This document shows positions 35,431 to 44,085 of a DNA stretch of 64,000 bases, piece after piece. The DNA comes from Paracidovorax citrulli (GTDB taxonomy: Bacteria > Pseudomonadota > Gammaproteobacteria > Burkholderiales > Burkholderiaceae_C), in assembly GCF_900100305.1 (NCBI RefSeq), contig NZ_FNEY01000025.1, positions 1-64,000 on the forward strand, written 5' to 3'. The translations under genes and the position numbers were made by a program. The notes below the pieces were generated by a model. The model ran no database searches. It was not told the origin of the DNA and was given only the letters and a program-made list of their open reading frames with translations. Numbering within the stretch: the stretch's first letter is position 1; each line of letters starts with the position of its first letter.

Positions 35431-38400
35431 TCACTGCCCTCCCGTGGTGGGTACAGCGGGTGCGCCGGCCGGTGCCGGAAGCGCCTCTGGCGGGCGGCGG
35501 CGGGCCCGCCATGCGACCACCCGCTCCTGCAGCCCCATCACGAAGACGAAGAACGCCGGCACGAAGAACACCGCCAGCACCGTGCCGCTCACCATGCCGC
35601 CGAACACGCCGGTGCCGATGGCATGCTGCGTCTCGGCACTGGCGCCCGAGGCGAGCATCAGCGGCACCACGCCCAGCGCGAAGGCCAGCGAGGTCATCAG
35701 GATCGGCCGCAGCCGCAGGCGCGCCGCGGTCACCGCCGCATCGAGCAGGCCGCGACCTTCTGAATGCAGTTGCCGGGCGAACTCCACGATCAGGATCGCG
35801 TTCTTGGCCGAGAGGCCGATGATGGTGATCATGCCGACCTTGAAGAACACGTCGTTGGGCAGGCCGCGCAGCATGACCGCCGCCACCGCCCCGACCAGGC
35901 CGAGCGGCACCACCAGCATCACCGCCAGCGGAATGGACCAGCTCTCATAGAGCGCCGCCAGCACCAGGAAGACCACCAGGGCCGACAGCGCCATGAGCAG
36001 CGGCGCCTGCGCGGCCGACTGGCGCTCCTGCAGCGACTGGCCCGTCCATGCCGCGGCGAAGCCCAGGGGCAGTTGCGCCACCAGCCGCTCCATCTCGGCC
36101 ATGGCCGCGCCGCTGGAAACGCCGGGCGCCGCGCCGCCGGCGATGCGCGCGGCGGGGAAGCCCTGGAAGCGCATCATCTGCTGGGGCGATTCGGTCCAGA
36201 CCGGGGTGGCCACCTCGCCCAGCGGCACGAGGCCGCCCGCGGCATTGCGCACGCGCAGCTTCAGCACATCGCCCAGCTGCATGCGCGCGGGGGCGTCGGC
36301 CTGCACGATGACCTGCTGCATGCGCCCGGCGTTCGGGAAATCGTTGACGTAGGCCGAGCCCATCGCGGCCGAGAGCGTGGTGCTGATCGCATTGAACGAC
36401 AGGCCCATGGCCTCGGCCTTGCGGCGGTCGATGTCCAGGCGCACGCTCCCACCCGGCGGCAGGCCGTCGGGATAGACGTTGCGCAGCAGCGGGCTCTGCG
36501 CGGCCAGTTCCATGAGCCGGGCCTGCGCGGCCGCCAGGGCCTCCGCCCCGCGGCCGGCGCGGTCCTGCAGGAACATCGTGAAGCCCGACGAAGTTCCCAG
36601 CTCGTCGATGGCGGGCGGCAGCAGGCTCATCACCGTGCCTTCCGGCGTGTGGCGCATCGCGTCCTGCGCCCGCTCCGACTCATCGCGCGCACTGGCGCCG
36701 TCGCGCTGGTTCCAGTCCTTGAGCATGGTGAACGCCATCGCGGCATTCGGCCCCGAACCCGAGAAGCTGAACCCCTGGATCACCATGTTGGACGCCAGGC
36801 CCGGGCGGGAGGCGACGTGCGACTCGAAGGCCTTGACCACATCCAGCGTGCGCTCGCTGGTGGCGCCCGTGGGCAACTGGATGGAGGTCATGAAATAGCC
36901 CTGGTCCTCTTCGGGAAGGAACGACGAAGGCAGCTGGCGCGCCGCCAGCACGAGCACCGCGCAGACCAGAGCGAAGGCGACCATCATGCGGCCGCTGCGC
37001 CCCGCCAGGCGCGCCACGCGGGCCGCGTAGCCCCGCGACAGGCGGTCGAAGCCGCGGTTGAAGGCACCGAAGAAGCCGCGCCGCTCGTGGTGGCCGGGAT
37101 CGACCGGCCGCAGCAGCGTCGCGCAGAGCGCGGGCGTGAGCGTGAGGGCCAGGAAGGCCGAGAACAGGATGGACACGGCCATCGACAGCGTGAACTGCCG
37201 GTAGATGACGCCCACCGAGCCGGTGGCGAAAGCCATGGGAATGAACACGGCCGTGAGCACCAGGGTGATGCCGACCACCGCCCCGGTGATCTCCCGCATG
37301 GCCCGGACCGTCGCATCCCGGGGCGACAGGCCTTCCGCGGCCATCAGCCGCTCGACGTTCTCCACCACCACGATGGCGTCATCGACGATGATGCCGATGG
37401 CCAGCACCATGCCGAACATGGTCAGCACGTTGATCGAGAAACCGGCCACCAGCATCACGGTGAACGTGCCCAGCAGCGCGATGGGCGCGACGATGGCCGG
37501 AATCAGCGTGTAGCGGATGTTCTGCAGGAACAGGAACATCACCGCGAACACCAGCACCATGGCCTCCGCCAGCGTGTGGAGCACCTTCTCGATGGAGATC
37601 TTCACGAAGGGCGCGGTATTGAACGGCACCGAAACCTCCATGCCCGCGGGCATGGTGCGCGCCAGTTCGGCCAGCCGGTCCTGCACGGCCTGCGCGGTGC
37701 GCACCGCGTTCGCCCCGGGCGAGAGCTGGATGGCAGCACTGGTGGCAACCCGCCCGTTCTCGCGGTTGGCGAAGGCGTACGACTGCGCCCCCAGCTCCAC
37801 CCGGGCCACGTCGCGCAGCACCACCTTCGAGCCGTCGGCGCCGGCCTTGAGCACGATCGCCGCGAACTGCTCCGGCGTGGACAGCTGCCCCTGCACCGTG
37901 AGCGGCACGGTCACGCGCTGGCCCGGCAGCGTCGGCGCATCGCCCACGCGCCCGGGGGCGACCTGCGCATTCTGCTGCTCGATCGCCTGGGTGACGTCGC
38001 CCATCGCCAGGCCGTAGGACAGCAGCCGGGCCGGGTCCACCCAGACCCGCATCGCCTGCTCGGCACCGAACAATTGCACGCGCCCCACGCCGTCGATGCG
38101 GCGCAGCTCCTGCACGATGTTGCGGGCCATGTAATCGTTGAGCCCCACCTCGTCGTAGCGGCCGTCGCGCGAGGTCATGCCGATCAGCATCAGGAAGCCG
38201 GACGCGGCGGATTCCACCTGCAGGCCGCTCTGGCGCACGGCCTGCGGCAGGCGCGGCTCCACGGCCTTGATGCGGTTCTGCACGTCCACCTGCGCCAGTT
38301 CCGGGTTGGTGCCGGGCTTGAAGGTGGCGGTGATCTGCGCCGACCCGGAGGTATCGACCGATGACTCGAAGTACAGCAGGTTCTTGACACCCGAGAGTTC

Positions 38401-38601
38401 GCGCTCGATCAGGCTGACCACGGAGTCGTTCAGGGTCTGGGGCGTGGCGCCCGGATAGGACGCGAACAGGCTCACGGCCGGCGGCGCCACCGCCGGGTAG
38501 CGCGCGATCGGCAACTGCGGAATGGCGATCGCGCCGAACAGCACGATGAACAGGGCGATCACCCAGGCGAACACCGGGCGGCGAATGAAGAACTGGGGCA
38601 T
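35431..38601 (-). CDS. RND multidrug efflux pump, inner-membrane subunit (HAE1 family)
   Basis: A 1056-residue proton-driven transporter with the usual twelve membrane segments and two large periplasmic loops. The N-terminus FFIRRPVFAWVIALFIVLFG is diagnostic of AcrB/MexB-type pumps. TM4 contains the conserved Asp pair in GIIVDDAIVVVENVERLM, and GLSAKNAILIVEFA is in TM10. Length matches the family (about 1040). It is in one operon with its adaptor (14 nt upstream) and outer-membrane factor. Confidence 0.97.
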   Translation of the reverse strand: MPQFFIRRPVFAWVIALFIVLFGAIAIPQLPIARYPAVAPPAVSLFASYPGATPQTLNDSVVSLIERELSGVKNLLYFESSVDTSGSAQITATFKPGTNPELAQVDVQNRIKAVEPRLPQAVRQSGLQVESAASGFLMLIGMTSRDGRYDEVGLNDYMARNIVQELRRIDGVGRVQLFGAEQAMRVWVDPARLLSYGLAMGDVTQAIEQQNAQVAPGRVGDAPTLPGQRVTVPLTVQGQLSTPEQFAAIVLKAGADGSKVVLRDVARVELGAQSYAFANRENGRVATSAAIQLSPGANAVRTAQAVQDRLAELARTMPAGMEVSVPFNTAPFVKISIEKVLHTLAEAMVLVFAVMFLFLQNIRYTLIPAIVAPIALLGTFTVMLVAGFSINVLTMFGMVLAIGIIVDDAIVVVENVERLMAAEGLSPRDATVRAMREITGAVVGITLVLTAVFIPMAFATGSVGVIYRQFTLSMAVSILFSAFLALTLTPALCATLLRPVDPGHHERRGFFGAFNRGFDRLSRGYAARVARLAGRSGRMMVAFALVCAVLVLAARQLPSSFLPEEDQGYFMTSIQLPTGATSERTLDVVKAFESHVASRPGLASNMVIQGFSFSGSGPNAAMAFTMLKDWNQRDGASARDESERAQDAMRHTPEGTVMSLLPPAIDELGTSSGFTMFLQDRAGRGAEALAAAQARLMELAAQSPLLRNVYPDGLPPGGSVRLDIDRRKAEAMGLSFNAISTTLSAAMGSAYVNDFPNAGRMQQVIVQADAPARMQLGDVLKLRVRNAAGGLVPLGEVATPVWTESPQQMMRFQGFPAARIAGGAAPGVSSGAAMAEMERLVAQLPLGFAAAWTGQSLQERQSAAQAPLLMALSALVVFLVLAALYESWSIPLAVMLVVPLGLVGAVAAVMLRGLPNDVFFKVGMITIIGLSAKNAILIVEFARQLHSEGRGLLDAAVTAARLRLRPILMTSLAFALGVVPLMLASGASAETQHAIGTGVFGGMVSGTVLAVFFVPAFFVFVMGLQERVVAWRARRRPPEALPAPAGAPAVPTTGGQ

Positions 38602-38616
38602 GGCTCGGCTCCGTGT

Positions 38617-39807
38617 TCAGCGGCTGGCCGAGGGCGCGGGAGGCGACGCGGGTGCGCTCGCGGACGCGGCCGACGCGCCGGGCGCGATCCAGTCGCGCGG
38701 CTGTACTTCCGCGCCTTCCGTCAGGCGCTCGGCGCCCTCCACCACCACCCGCTGCCCTGCCTGAACCCCGGCCGCGATGCGGTAGCGCCGGTCCACCAGT
38801 TCACCCAGCTGCACGGGCACCGCATGCGCGCGCCGCTGTGCATCGACCACCCAGACGCTGGCCTCGCCCCCCGTGCGCACCACCGCCTGCTGTGGCACCG
38901 TGAGTGCCCGGGCATAGGCAGCCCGCGGCATGCGCGCCTGCACGAACATGCCGGGCAGCAGGCGCCGCTGCGGGTTGTCCACCAGGATGCGCAGCAGCAC
39001 CTCGCCGGTACCCGCGTCCACCGTGATGCCGGAAAACAGCATGCGCCCCTGCATCCCGAAGGGTTCGCCATCGCCGCGCAGGATCTGCACGGTGGCATCC
39101 TGCGCGCCGCCTTCCGGCCTGGCCGCCGCGCGCAGGCCTTCCAGCGCCGACGCCGGCTGGCGCACGTCCACGTACACCTGTCCGATCTGCTGGATGCGCG
39201 CCATGGGCGAGGCATCGGTGGGCGAGACCAGCGCGCCTTCCGTCACCAGCGCCTGGTCCACCCGCCCCGCGATCGGCGCCTCCACCGTCGCGAAGCGCAG
39301 GTCCAGCCGGCGGCGCGCGAGCGTGGCCCGGGCCTGGGCCACCTCGGCCGCGGCCTGGTCGCGCTGCGAGACCGCGTCGTCATAGGCCTGCCGGCTCACG
39401 GCATCGGCCTGCACCAGCGGCTCCAGCCGCTCGGCCTGCAGGCGTGCCCGGGCCCAGGCCGCCTGCGCGCGCTGCAGTGCCGCCTGGGCCATGTCGGCAT
39501 CGGCCTGGAACGGCCCGGGATGGATCTGGAAGAGCGGCGCGCCCTGCCGGATCTCCGCCCCCTGCTCGAACAGCCTGCGCTGCACGATGCCCCCGACCTG
39601 CGCCCGGATCTCCGCCGTGCGCACCGCGGCCACCCGGCCGGGCAGATCGTCGGCCACCACGAGATCACCGGGCACCAGCGTGGCCACGGACACCTGCGCC
39701 GGCGGCGCGGGGGCGTCCTGCGCCTCGTCGGTACCGCACGCGGCCAATACCAGCGCGGCCAGCGCCGCCGCCGCCATCGCGGCCTGTCGCCGTCGGGGGG
39801 TGTGCAT
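38617..39807 (-). CDS. RND efflux periplasmic adaptor (membrane fusion protein)
   Basis: A 396-residue adaptor. A lipoprotein signal peptide ends at LVLAAC (about residue 24). The lipoyl/barrel-sandwich halves flank an alpha-hairpin (DADMAQAALQRAQAAWARAR), followed by beta-barrel and membrane-proximal domains with LFSGITVDAGTGEVLLRILV. The C-terminal tail is Ala/Ser/Pro-rich. It links the pump to the outer-membrane duct. As first gene of the operon, its start lies about 120 nt from a divergent response-regulator gene, so that regulator is the likely controller. Confidence 0.94.
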   Translation of the reverse strand: MHTPRRRQAAMAAAALAALVLAACGTDEAQDAPAPPAQVSVATLVPGDLVVADDLPGRVAAVRTAEIRAQVGGIVQRRLFEQGAEIRQGAPLFQIHPGPFQADADMAQAALQRAQAAWARARLQAERLEPLVQADAVSRQAYDDAVSQRDQAAAEVAQARATLARRRLDLRFATVEAPIAGRVDQALVTEGALVSPTDASPMARIQQIGQVYVDVRQPASALEGLRAAARPEGGAQDATVQILRGDGEPFGMQGRMLFSGITVDAGTGEVLLRILVDNPQRRLLPGMFVQARMPRAAYARALTVPQQAVVRTGGEASVWVVDAQRRAHAVPVQLGELVDRRYRIAAGVQAGQRVVVEGAERLTEGAEVQPRDWIAPGASAASASAPASPPAPSASR

Positions 39808-39928
39808 ATACGGGGAATCCTTCGCGTTCACGTTCAAAAGGGCGCCACTGTGGCGCCGCACGGCTGCGAAGGATTGGGCGTTGTGTGGAGATACGGTGGA
39901 GCCGGAAAATCTCGGTAGAGTGCGCTGC

Positions 39929-40669
39929 GTGTCGATCCCACCCCATCGCATCTTCCGGGAATCCGCGTCCCAGGCGCTCGTGCTCATCGCGGAGGACGAG
40001 CCCGAAATCGCCGAGATCCTCGCCGCCTACCTCGCGCGCGGCGGCCTGCAGACCGTGCATGCACCGGACGGCCAGGCCGCGCTCGCGATGCACCAGGCCC
40101 TCAAGCCCGACCTCGTCCTGCTCGACGTGCAGATGCCCCGCGTGGACGGCTGGAAAGTGCTCAGCGAAATCCGCCACCGCGGCGACACGCCCGTCATCAT
40201 GCTGACGGCCATGGACCAGGACATCGACAAGCTCATGGGCCTGCGCATCGGCGCGGACGACTACGTGGTCAAGCCCTTCAACGCCGCCGAGGTCGTGGCC
40301 CGCGTGCAGGCGGTGCTGCGCCGCAGCCGGGGCGCCCGCGGAGGCGCGAACGCCCAGGCGGTGCTGCGCGCCGGCATCTTCCAGATCGACCCCGAGACCC
40401 ACGAGGCCAGCGTGCACCTGGACGGGCGGCGCCACCTGCTGGACCTGACGCTCACCGAATTCAAGCTGCTCGCCTGCCTCATGCGTTCGCCCCGCCGCGT
40501 CTTCAGCCGGCTCGAACTGCTGGAAGCCTGCCTGCCCGAGGGCGACACCCTGGAGCGCACGGTGGACAGCCACATCAGCAAGCTGCGCAAGAAACTGGAG
40601 CCTCTGGGCGTGGAGGGCCTTCCCGTCAGCGTGCGCGGCGTGGGTTACCGCCTGGGGAGCGGCGAATGA
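39929..40669 (+). CDS. baeR: Response regulator, OmpR family (BaeR-like)
   Basis: A receiver domain (about residues 13-130) with acidic pocket EDEPE, phospho-acceptor Asp in LVLLDVQMPRVDGW, and Lys in DYVVKPFN. A winged-helix DNA-binding domain follows (TLTEFKLLACLMRSP ... VRGVGYRLGSG). The gene is divergent from the RND operon and overlaps the sensor gene by 4 nt, matching the BaeSR envelope-stress/efflux arrangement. The name is by analogy. The start is uncertain: the GTG at 39929 gives a 16-residue lead-in, and a GTG three codons upstream is equally possible. Confidence 0.88.
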   Translation: MSIPPHRIFRESASQALVLIAEDEPEIAEILAAYLARGGLQTVHAPDGQAALAMHQALKPDLVLLDVQMPRVDGWKVLSEIRHRGDTPVIMLTAMDQDIDKLMGLRIGADDYVVKPFNAAEVVARVQAVLRRSRGARGGANAQAVLRAGIFQIDPETHEASVHLDGRRHLLDLTLTEFKLLACLMRSPRRVFSRLELLEACLPEGDTLERTVDSHISKLRKKLEPLGVEGLPVSVRGVGYRLGSGE

Positions 40670-41724
40670 GCGGCTCCCCCGGCCTGCGCCGGCAGGTCAT
40701 GCTGTCGCTGGGCGTCATGGCCCTGGGCATCATCCTCATCTCGGTGATCGGCTCCTACGGCTTCTATGCCGTGCTCATGGCGTATTCGCCGTCGAGCATT
40801 TCCGAAACCTGGGTGCCGTCGCGGGTGGAACTGGTCTGGATGCTGGCCACCATGCTCGCCGCGCTGGCCATCGCCGTCGCCGTCGCCGTGCGGCTTTCGC
40901 GCCGCATCCTCACGCCGCTGAACGCGGTGGCCGAGAGCCTGCGCAAGGTGGCCCAGGGCGACCTGCAGGCCCGCGCCGCCACGGACGACCACTCCATGGG
41001 CGAGACCGCCCAGCTGGTGCGCGACTTCAACGCCATGGCCGAACGCCTGCAGGCGATGGAGAAGCAGCGGGCCTTCTGGAACGCGGCCATCGCCCACGAA
41101 CTGCGCACGCCCGTCACCATCCTGCACGGGCGACTGCAGGGGCTGACGGAAGGCGTGTTCGAGCCGAGGGCCGAACTGTTCCAGGGCCTGCTGCGCCACG
41201 TGCAGGGCCTGAGCCGGCTGATCGAAGACCTGCGCATGCTGAGTCTGCGCGACAGCGGGCACCTGGAACTGGAACAGATGCAGGCGGACCTGGCGCAGGA
41301 AGTCGCCGCCGTCGTGCATGCCTTCGAGCCCGACCTGCATGCGCGCGGCTTCACCGTGCAGGCCGACATCGCGGCGCCCTGCACCGTGACCTGCGACCCG
41401 GTACGCATCCGCCAGGCCCTGATCGCCCTCCTGGAAAACGTGCGCAGGCATGCCGACCCGGGCCGGGTGCGCATCCACGCCCACGTGGCGGACGGCGAGT
41501 GCCACCTCAGCGTGGAAGACGAGGGCCCGGGCATGACCGAGGAACTCGCCGCCCAGGTCTTCGAGGCCTTCCACCGCGGAGACCCCACCCGCCCGCAGCA
41601 GGCCGGCGGCAGCGGCCTGGGCCTGGCCGTGGTGAAGGCCATCGCGGAAGCCCACGGCGGCCACGCCACCTGCCAGGCCGCGCCCGGCGGAGGCTCCGTG
41701 CTCACCCTGCACTGGCCCACGTGA
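40666..41724 (+). CDS. baeS: Sensor histidine kinase (BaeS-like)
   Basis: A 352-residue membrane kinase. TM1 is at about residues 14-35, a very short periplasmic loop (about 25 residues) and TM2 at 61-80 are followed by HAMP, a HisKA dimerisation helix with phospho-His in AIAHELRTPVTILHG, and a HATPase domain (ENVRRHADPG, VEDEGPGMTEE, GGSGLGLAVVKAI). The tiny external loop suggests signal sensing within the membrane. ATGA overlap with the response regulator gene indicates translational coupling. The predicted target is the divergent RND efflux operon. Confidence 0.92.
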   Translation: MSGSPGLRRQVMLSLGVMALGIILISVIGSYGFYAVLMAYSPSSISETWVPSRVELVWMLATMLAALAIAVAVAVRLSRRILTPLNAVAESLRKVAQGDLQARAATDDHSMGETAQLVRDFNAMAERLQAMEKQRAFWNAAIAHELRTPVTILHGRLQGLTEGVFEPRAELFQGLLRHVQGLSRLIEDLRMLSLRDSGHLELEQMQADLAQEVAAVVHAFEPDLHARGFTVQADIAAPCTVTCDPVRIRQALIALLENVRRHADPGRVRIHAHVADGECHLSVEDEGPGMTEELAAQVFEAFHRGDPTRPQQAGGSGLGLAVVKAIAEAHGGHATCQAAPGGGSVLTLHWPT

Positions 41725-41771
41725 AAGTAGCGCTAGAATCCAGCCCGTCGTGCGCCGCAATGGCGCCACGC

Positions 41772-41845
41772 GCGGGTGTAGTTCAATGGTAGAACGGCAG
41801 CTTCCCAAGCTTCATACGAGGGTTCGATTCCCTTCACCCGCTCCA
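41772..41845 (+). tRNA. tRNA-Gly(CCC), CCA encoded
   Basis: The 74-nt gene folds as a cloverleaf: acceptor GCGGGTG/CACCCGC, D-stem GTTC/GAAC, anticodon loop TTCCCAA (anticodon CCC), T-arm AGGGTTCGATTCCCT and encoded CCA. It closely resembles E. coli glyU. The anticodon stem has one C-T (28-42) mismatch. Apparent proteins antisense to it are artefacts. Confidence 0.96.
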
Positions 41846-42735
41846 GTTTTCCTCCCCCGTCCGCGGGCGCACCGCCCTGCTGCCGCAGGCTGCCCCGCCC
41901 CAGGCAGGCCCACACGGCCGGCGCCGTCACGGCCGTCACCACCGCCAGCCCCTGCGCCGGCCGCGAAAACGCCGCTCCGTAAGACTCCACCAGCGCATGC
42001 GGGGCCACCGCCGGCACCAGGGCCATCGCATCCTCCAGCCGCCCCGCCCCCAGCAACTGCGCTACCGGATGGCCCTGCGCGGCGCCGGGCAGCCGGGCCT
42101 GATCAGCCCCGCCAGCACGGAACCACCGGCGTGCCAGCCGTCCGGCCGCCAGCGGCAGCACCAGCAGCGGCGCCGACAGGGCCGCCATCATCCATCCCGC
42201 GCGGCCCGCGCCCATCCCCTCGATGCCCGCGAAGCGCATCGGCAGCAGTACGAACAGCACGACGAAGGCATAGGCCGGTGCGGCAGCCAGCAACTGGATG
42301 CCGAGGAAACGCCGGTAGCGCAGCAGCGACAGATCCAGCAGTGGCGCGGCGCCACGCCGCTCGATGCGCGCGAAAACGCCGAACAGCAGCCCTGCCGCCG
42401 CGAGGCCGCCGATCACACGGGATCGGCCCATCCCGCCTGCGCTGCCGCGAGCACGGCGCAGGTCAGCACGCTGAGCGCCAGCGTGAACGCCACCGCGCCG
42501 CCCGTATCGAAGGCGTGCGCCGCGGGCGCCCGGGTTTCCCGCAACGCGCCCCGGCCAGCGCGGCGGCGCCACCCGCGAACACCGCCGCCCCCGCCAGACC
42601 CTGCAGGCCGCGCGCAAGCAGCGCATCGGCTATGCCGCCCAGGGCCACGGCCGGCCCGGTGAACACCATCGGCATCGTCGCCGAAGCCATGCAGACGCAG
42701 GCGAGCACGTGCAGGCGCCGGCCGCGGTCCGGATC
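41846..42735 (-). pseudogene. MFS drug-efflux transporter remnant (DHA2 type), frameshifted and 5'-truncated
   Basis: Three minus-strand frames must be joined to read transporter sequence. One gives LHVLACVCMASATMPMVF to ARGLQGLAGAAVFAGGAAAL (TM2-TM4 region, about 42735-42546). A second gives AVAFTLALSVLTCAVLAAAQ (to a stop near 42413). A third gives ARIERRGAAPLLDLSLL and VLPLAAGRLARRW (about 42420-42100). The start and TM1 are missing, cut at about 42725-42748 where a LysR fragment begins on the other strand. The 3' end runs into the tRNA-Gly gene without a stop of its own. Confidence 0.75.
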
Positions 42736-42748
42736 GGGCGGACTGGGG

Positions 42749-43493
42749 GACGACCTGGACGACGCCCGCGCCATGGTGTCGCAATCGGCCGCCGCGCCGC
42801 GCGGCCGGCTGCGGGTGAGCGTGCCCGCCCACCACCTGCTCCTGCCCCTGCTGCCGGAGTTCCTGGAGCGCCATCCCCAGGTAGAACTGGACATTGACTT
42901 CAACGTCCGCATCGTGGACCTGATCGGCGAAGGCGTGGACATCGCCATCCGCAGCGGCGACCTGCCCGATTCGCGGCTCAGGAGCCAGCCCCTGCGGCAC
43001 TACCGGTCCCTGCTCTGCGCATCGCCCGATTACTTGGCGCGGCGCGGCCCTCCGGCCACCGTGGGCGACCTCGCGGACCACGACGGCATTGCGTTCCGCT
43101 ATCCCAATTCAGGGCAGTGGCTGCCCTGGCCACTGCCGGGGACCGGCGGAGCCACGGTGCCAGAAGAGCCGCCCCCACCGCTGTCGATGTCGTCGGCGCC
43201 ATCGCCATCCCCCCTGCCCCGCCTGCGCCGGGTCCTCGGGTTCAACAACATGGAGGCCGTGCGCGGCGCTGGGCGGCCTGGGAATCGGGTGCATGCCGGA
43301 TTTCCTGTTGGAGGGGCCTTTGCGGGAAGGGGCATTACGGCAGGTGCTGCCGGATCCAGAGGGACGGCCGGCAGGACGGTTCCGGGCGGTGTGGCCGACG
43401 AGCCGGCAGTTGTCGCCGAAGGTGCGGGTGTTTGTGGATTTTTTGAGGGGGAGGTTGGGGGATCGACAAGAAACCATTAAATCGATGGCTTGA
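42749..43493 (+). pseudogene. LysR-type regulator remnant, lacks DNA-binding domain and is frameshifted
   Basis: Homology begins abruptly at DDLDDARAMVSQSAAAPRG, the linker that normally follows the helix-turn-helix, and continues through the effector domain (RLRVSVPAHHLLLPLLPEFL, GEGVDIAIRSGDLPDS). Near 43265 the frame shifts by one base and the C-terminal part (ALGGLGIGCMPDFLLEGPL ... VRVFVDFLRGRL) is read in another frame. No helix-turn-helix is encoded upstream, where an MFS remnant starts on the opposite strand. It is therefore a non-functional remnant of a divergent regulator/pump pair. Confidence 0.78.
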
Positions 43494-43576
43494 ATTTGAA
43501 AAGCACACCGATTACAGTCTGTGGAAGCGGGGCAACTTCAACTTCAGTTGCACTTCAGGTTTGAGACCACCAAATT

Positions 43577-44080
43577 TCAGGGTTTTTGCAGACCCTCCTT
43601 AGGATTTCTTTGCAGAAATTCACGAAATTTCTCAAAAATTTCGTCCAACGTGCTGGTAGCATTTTTCTCAAAAGCAAAATCCACATAGGATAAAGGGCGA
43701 TTGACCACCGATTTAACCTCAGCAGCAAAAACTGAAGCTGACTTATCGGGAGAGAGAATTTCCCACAGATCCACAAGAAATGCAAGATGATAAGCCGGCG
43801 GCACCTCACACAGCAATAACTTTGATTCAATAACCTCATGCAAATTATTCGACCTACCAATAAAATACGCGATAGACTTCAAAACTTGCAACTCTGTTGA
43901 TTCCTTCAATCTCTCAAATTCTGGTTTTATAAAGTAATTTATAACTAATCTAGTGTCATCCCTATTTGAATAATTTATTAAAGAAAGCAATTCACTTCCC
44001 TCGTCTTTTGCAACAGTCAGTGCTAGGGGTCCGAGCAAATTCGAAACATATTGCGGATTAACTTTAAAAATTTCAGTCAT
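43577..44080 (-). CDS. Putative immunity protein for the Rhs/LysM toxin tip
   Basis: A 167-residue, largely alpha-helical protein, rich in Leu, Glu and Lys, without signal peptide or membrane segment and without recognised domain. Its ATG is 5 nt after the toxin stop codon, the standard toxin-immunity order. GC content is far below the flanking genome, suggesting acquisition together with the toxin tip. The function is inferred from position only. Confidence 0.6.
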   Translation of the reverse strand: MTEIFKVNPQYVSNLLGPLALTVAKDEGSELLSLINYSNRDDTRLVINYFIKPEFERLKESTELQVLKSIAYFIGRSNNLHEVIESKLLLCEVPPAYHLAFLVDLWEILSPDKSASVFAAEVKSVVNRPLSYVDFAFEKNATSTLDEIFEKFREFLQRNPKEGLQKP

Positions 44081-44085
44081 AAATT

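Noticed and set aside
41733..42626. Single minus-strand protein covering the MFS remnant and ending in ERVKGIEPSYEAWEAAVLPL
   Set aside because: The last part is the antisense translation of tRNA-Gly, a well-known annotation artefact. The MFS part needs three frames.
42000..43500. Functional LysR regulator read from an upstream plus-strand start
   Set aside because: The frame upstream of 42749 is antisense to the MFS remnant and encodes no helix-turn-helix; the C-terminus requires a frameshift.
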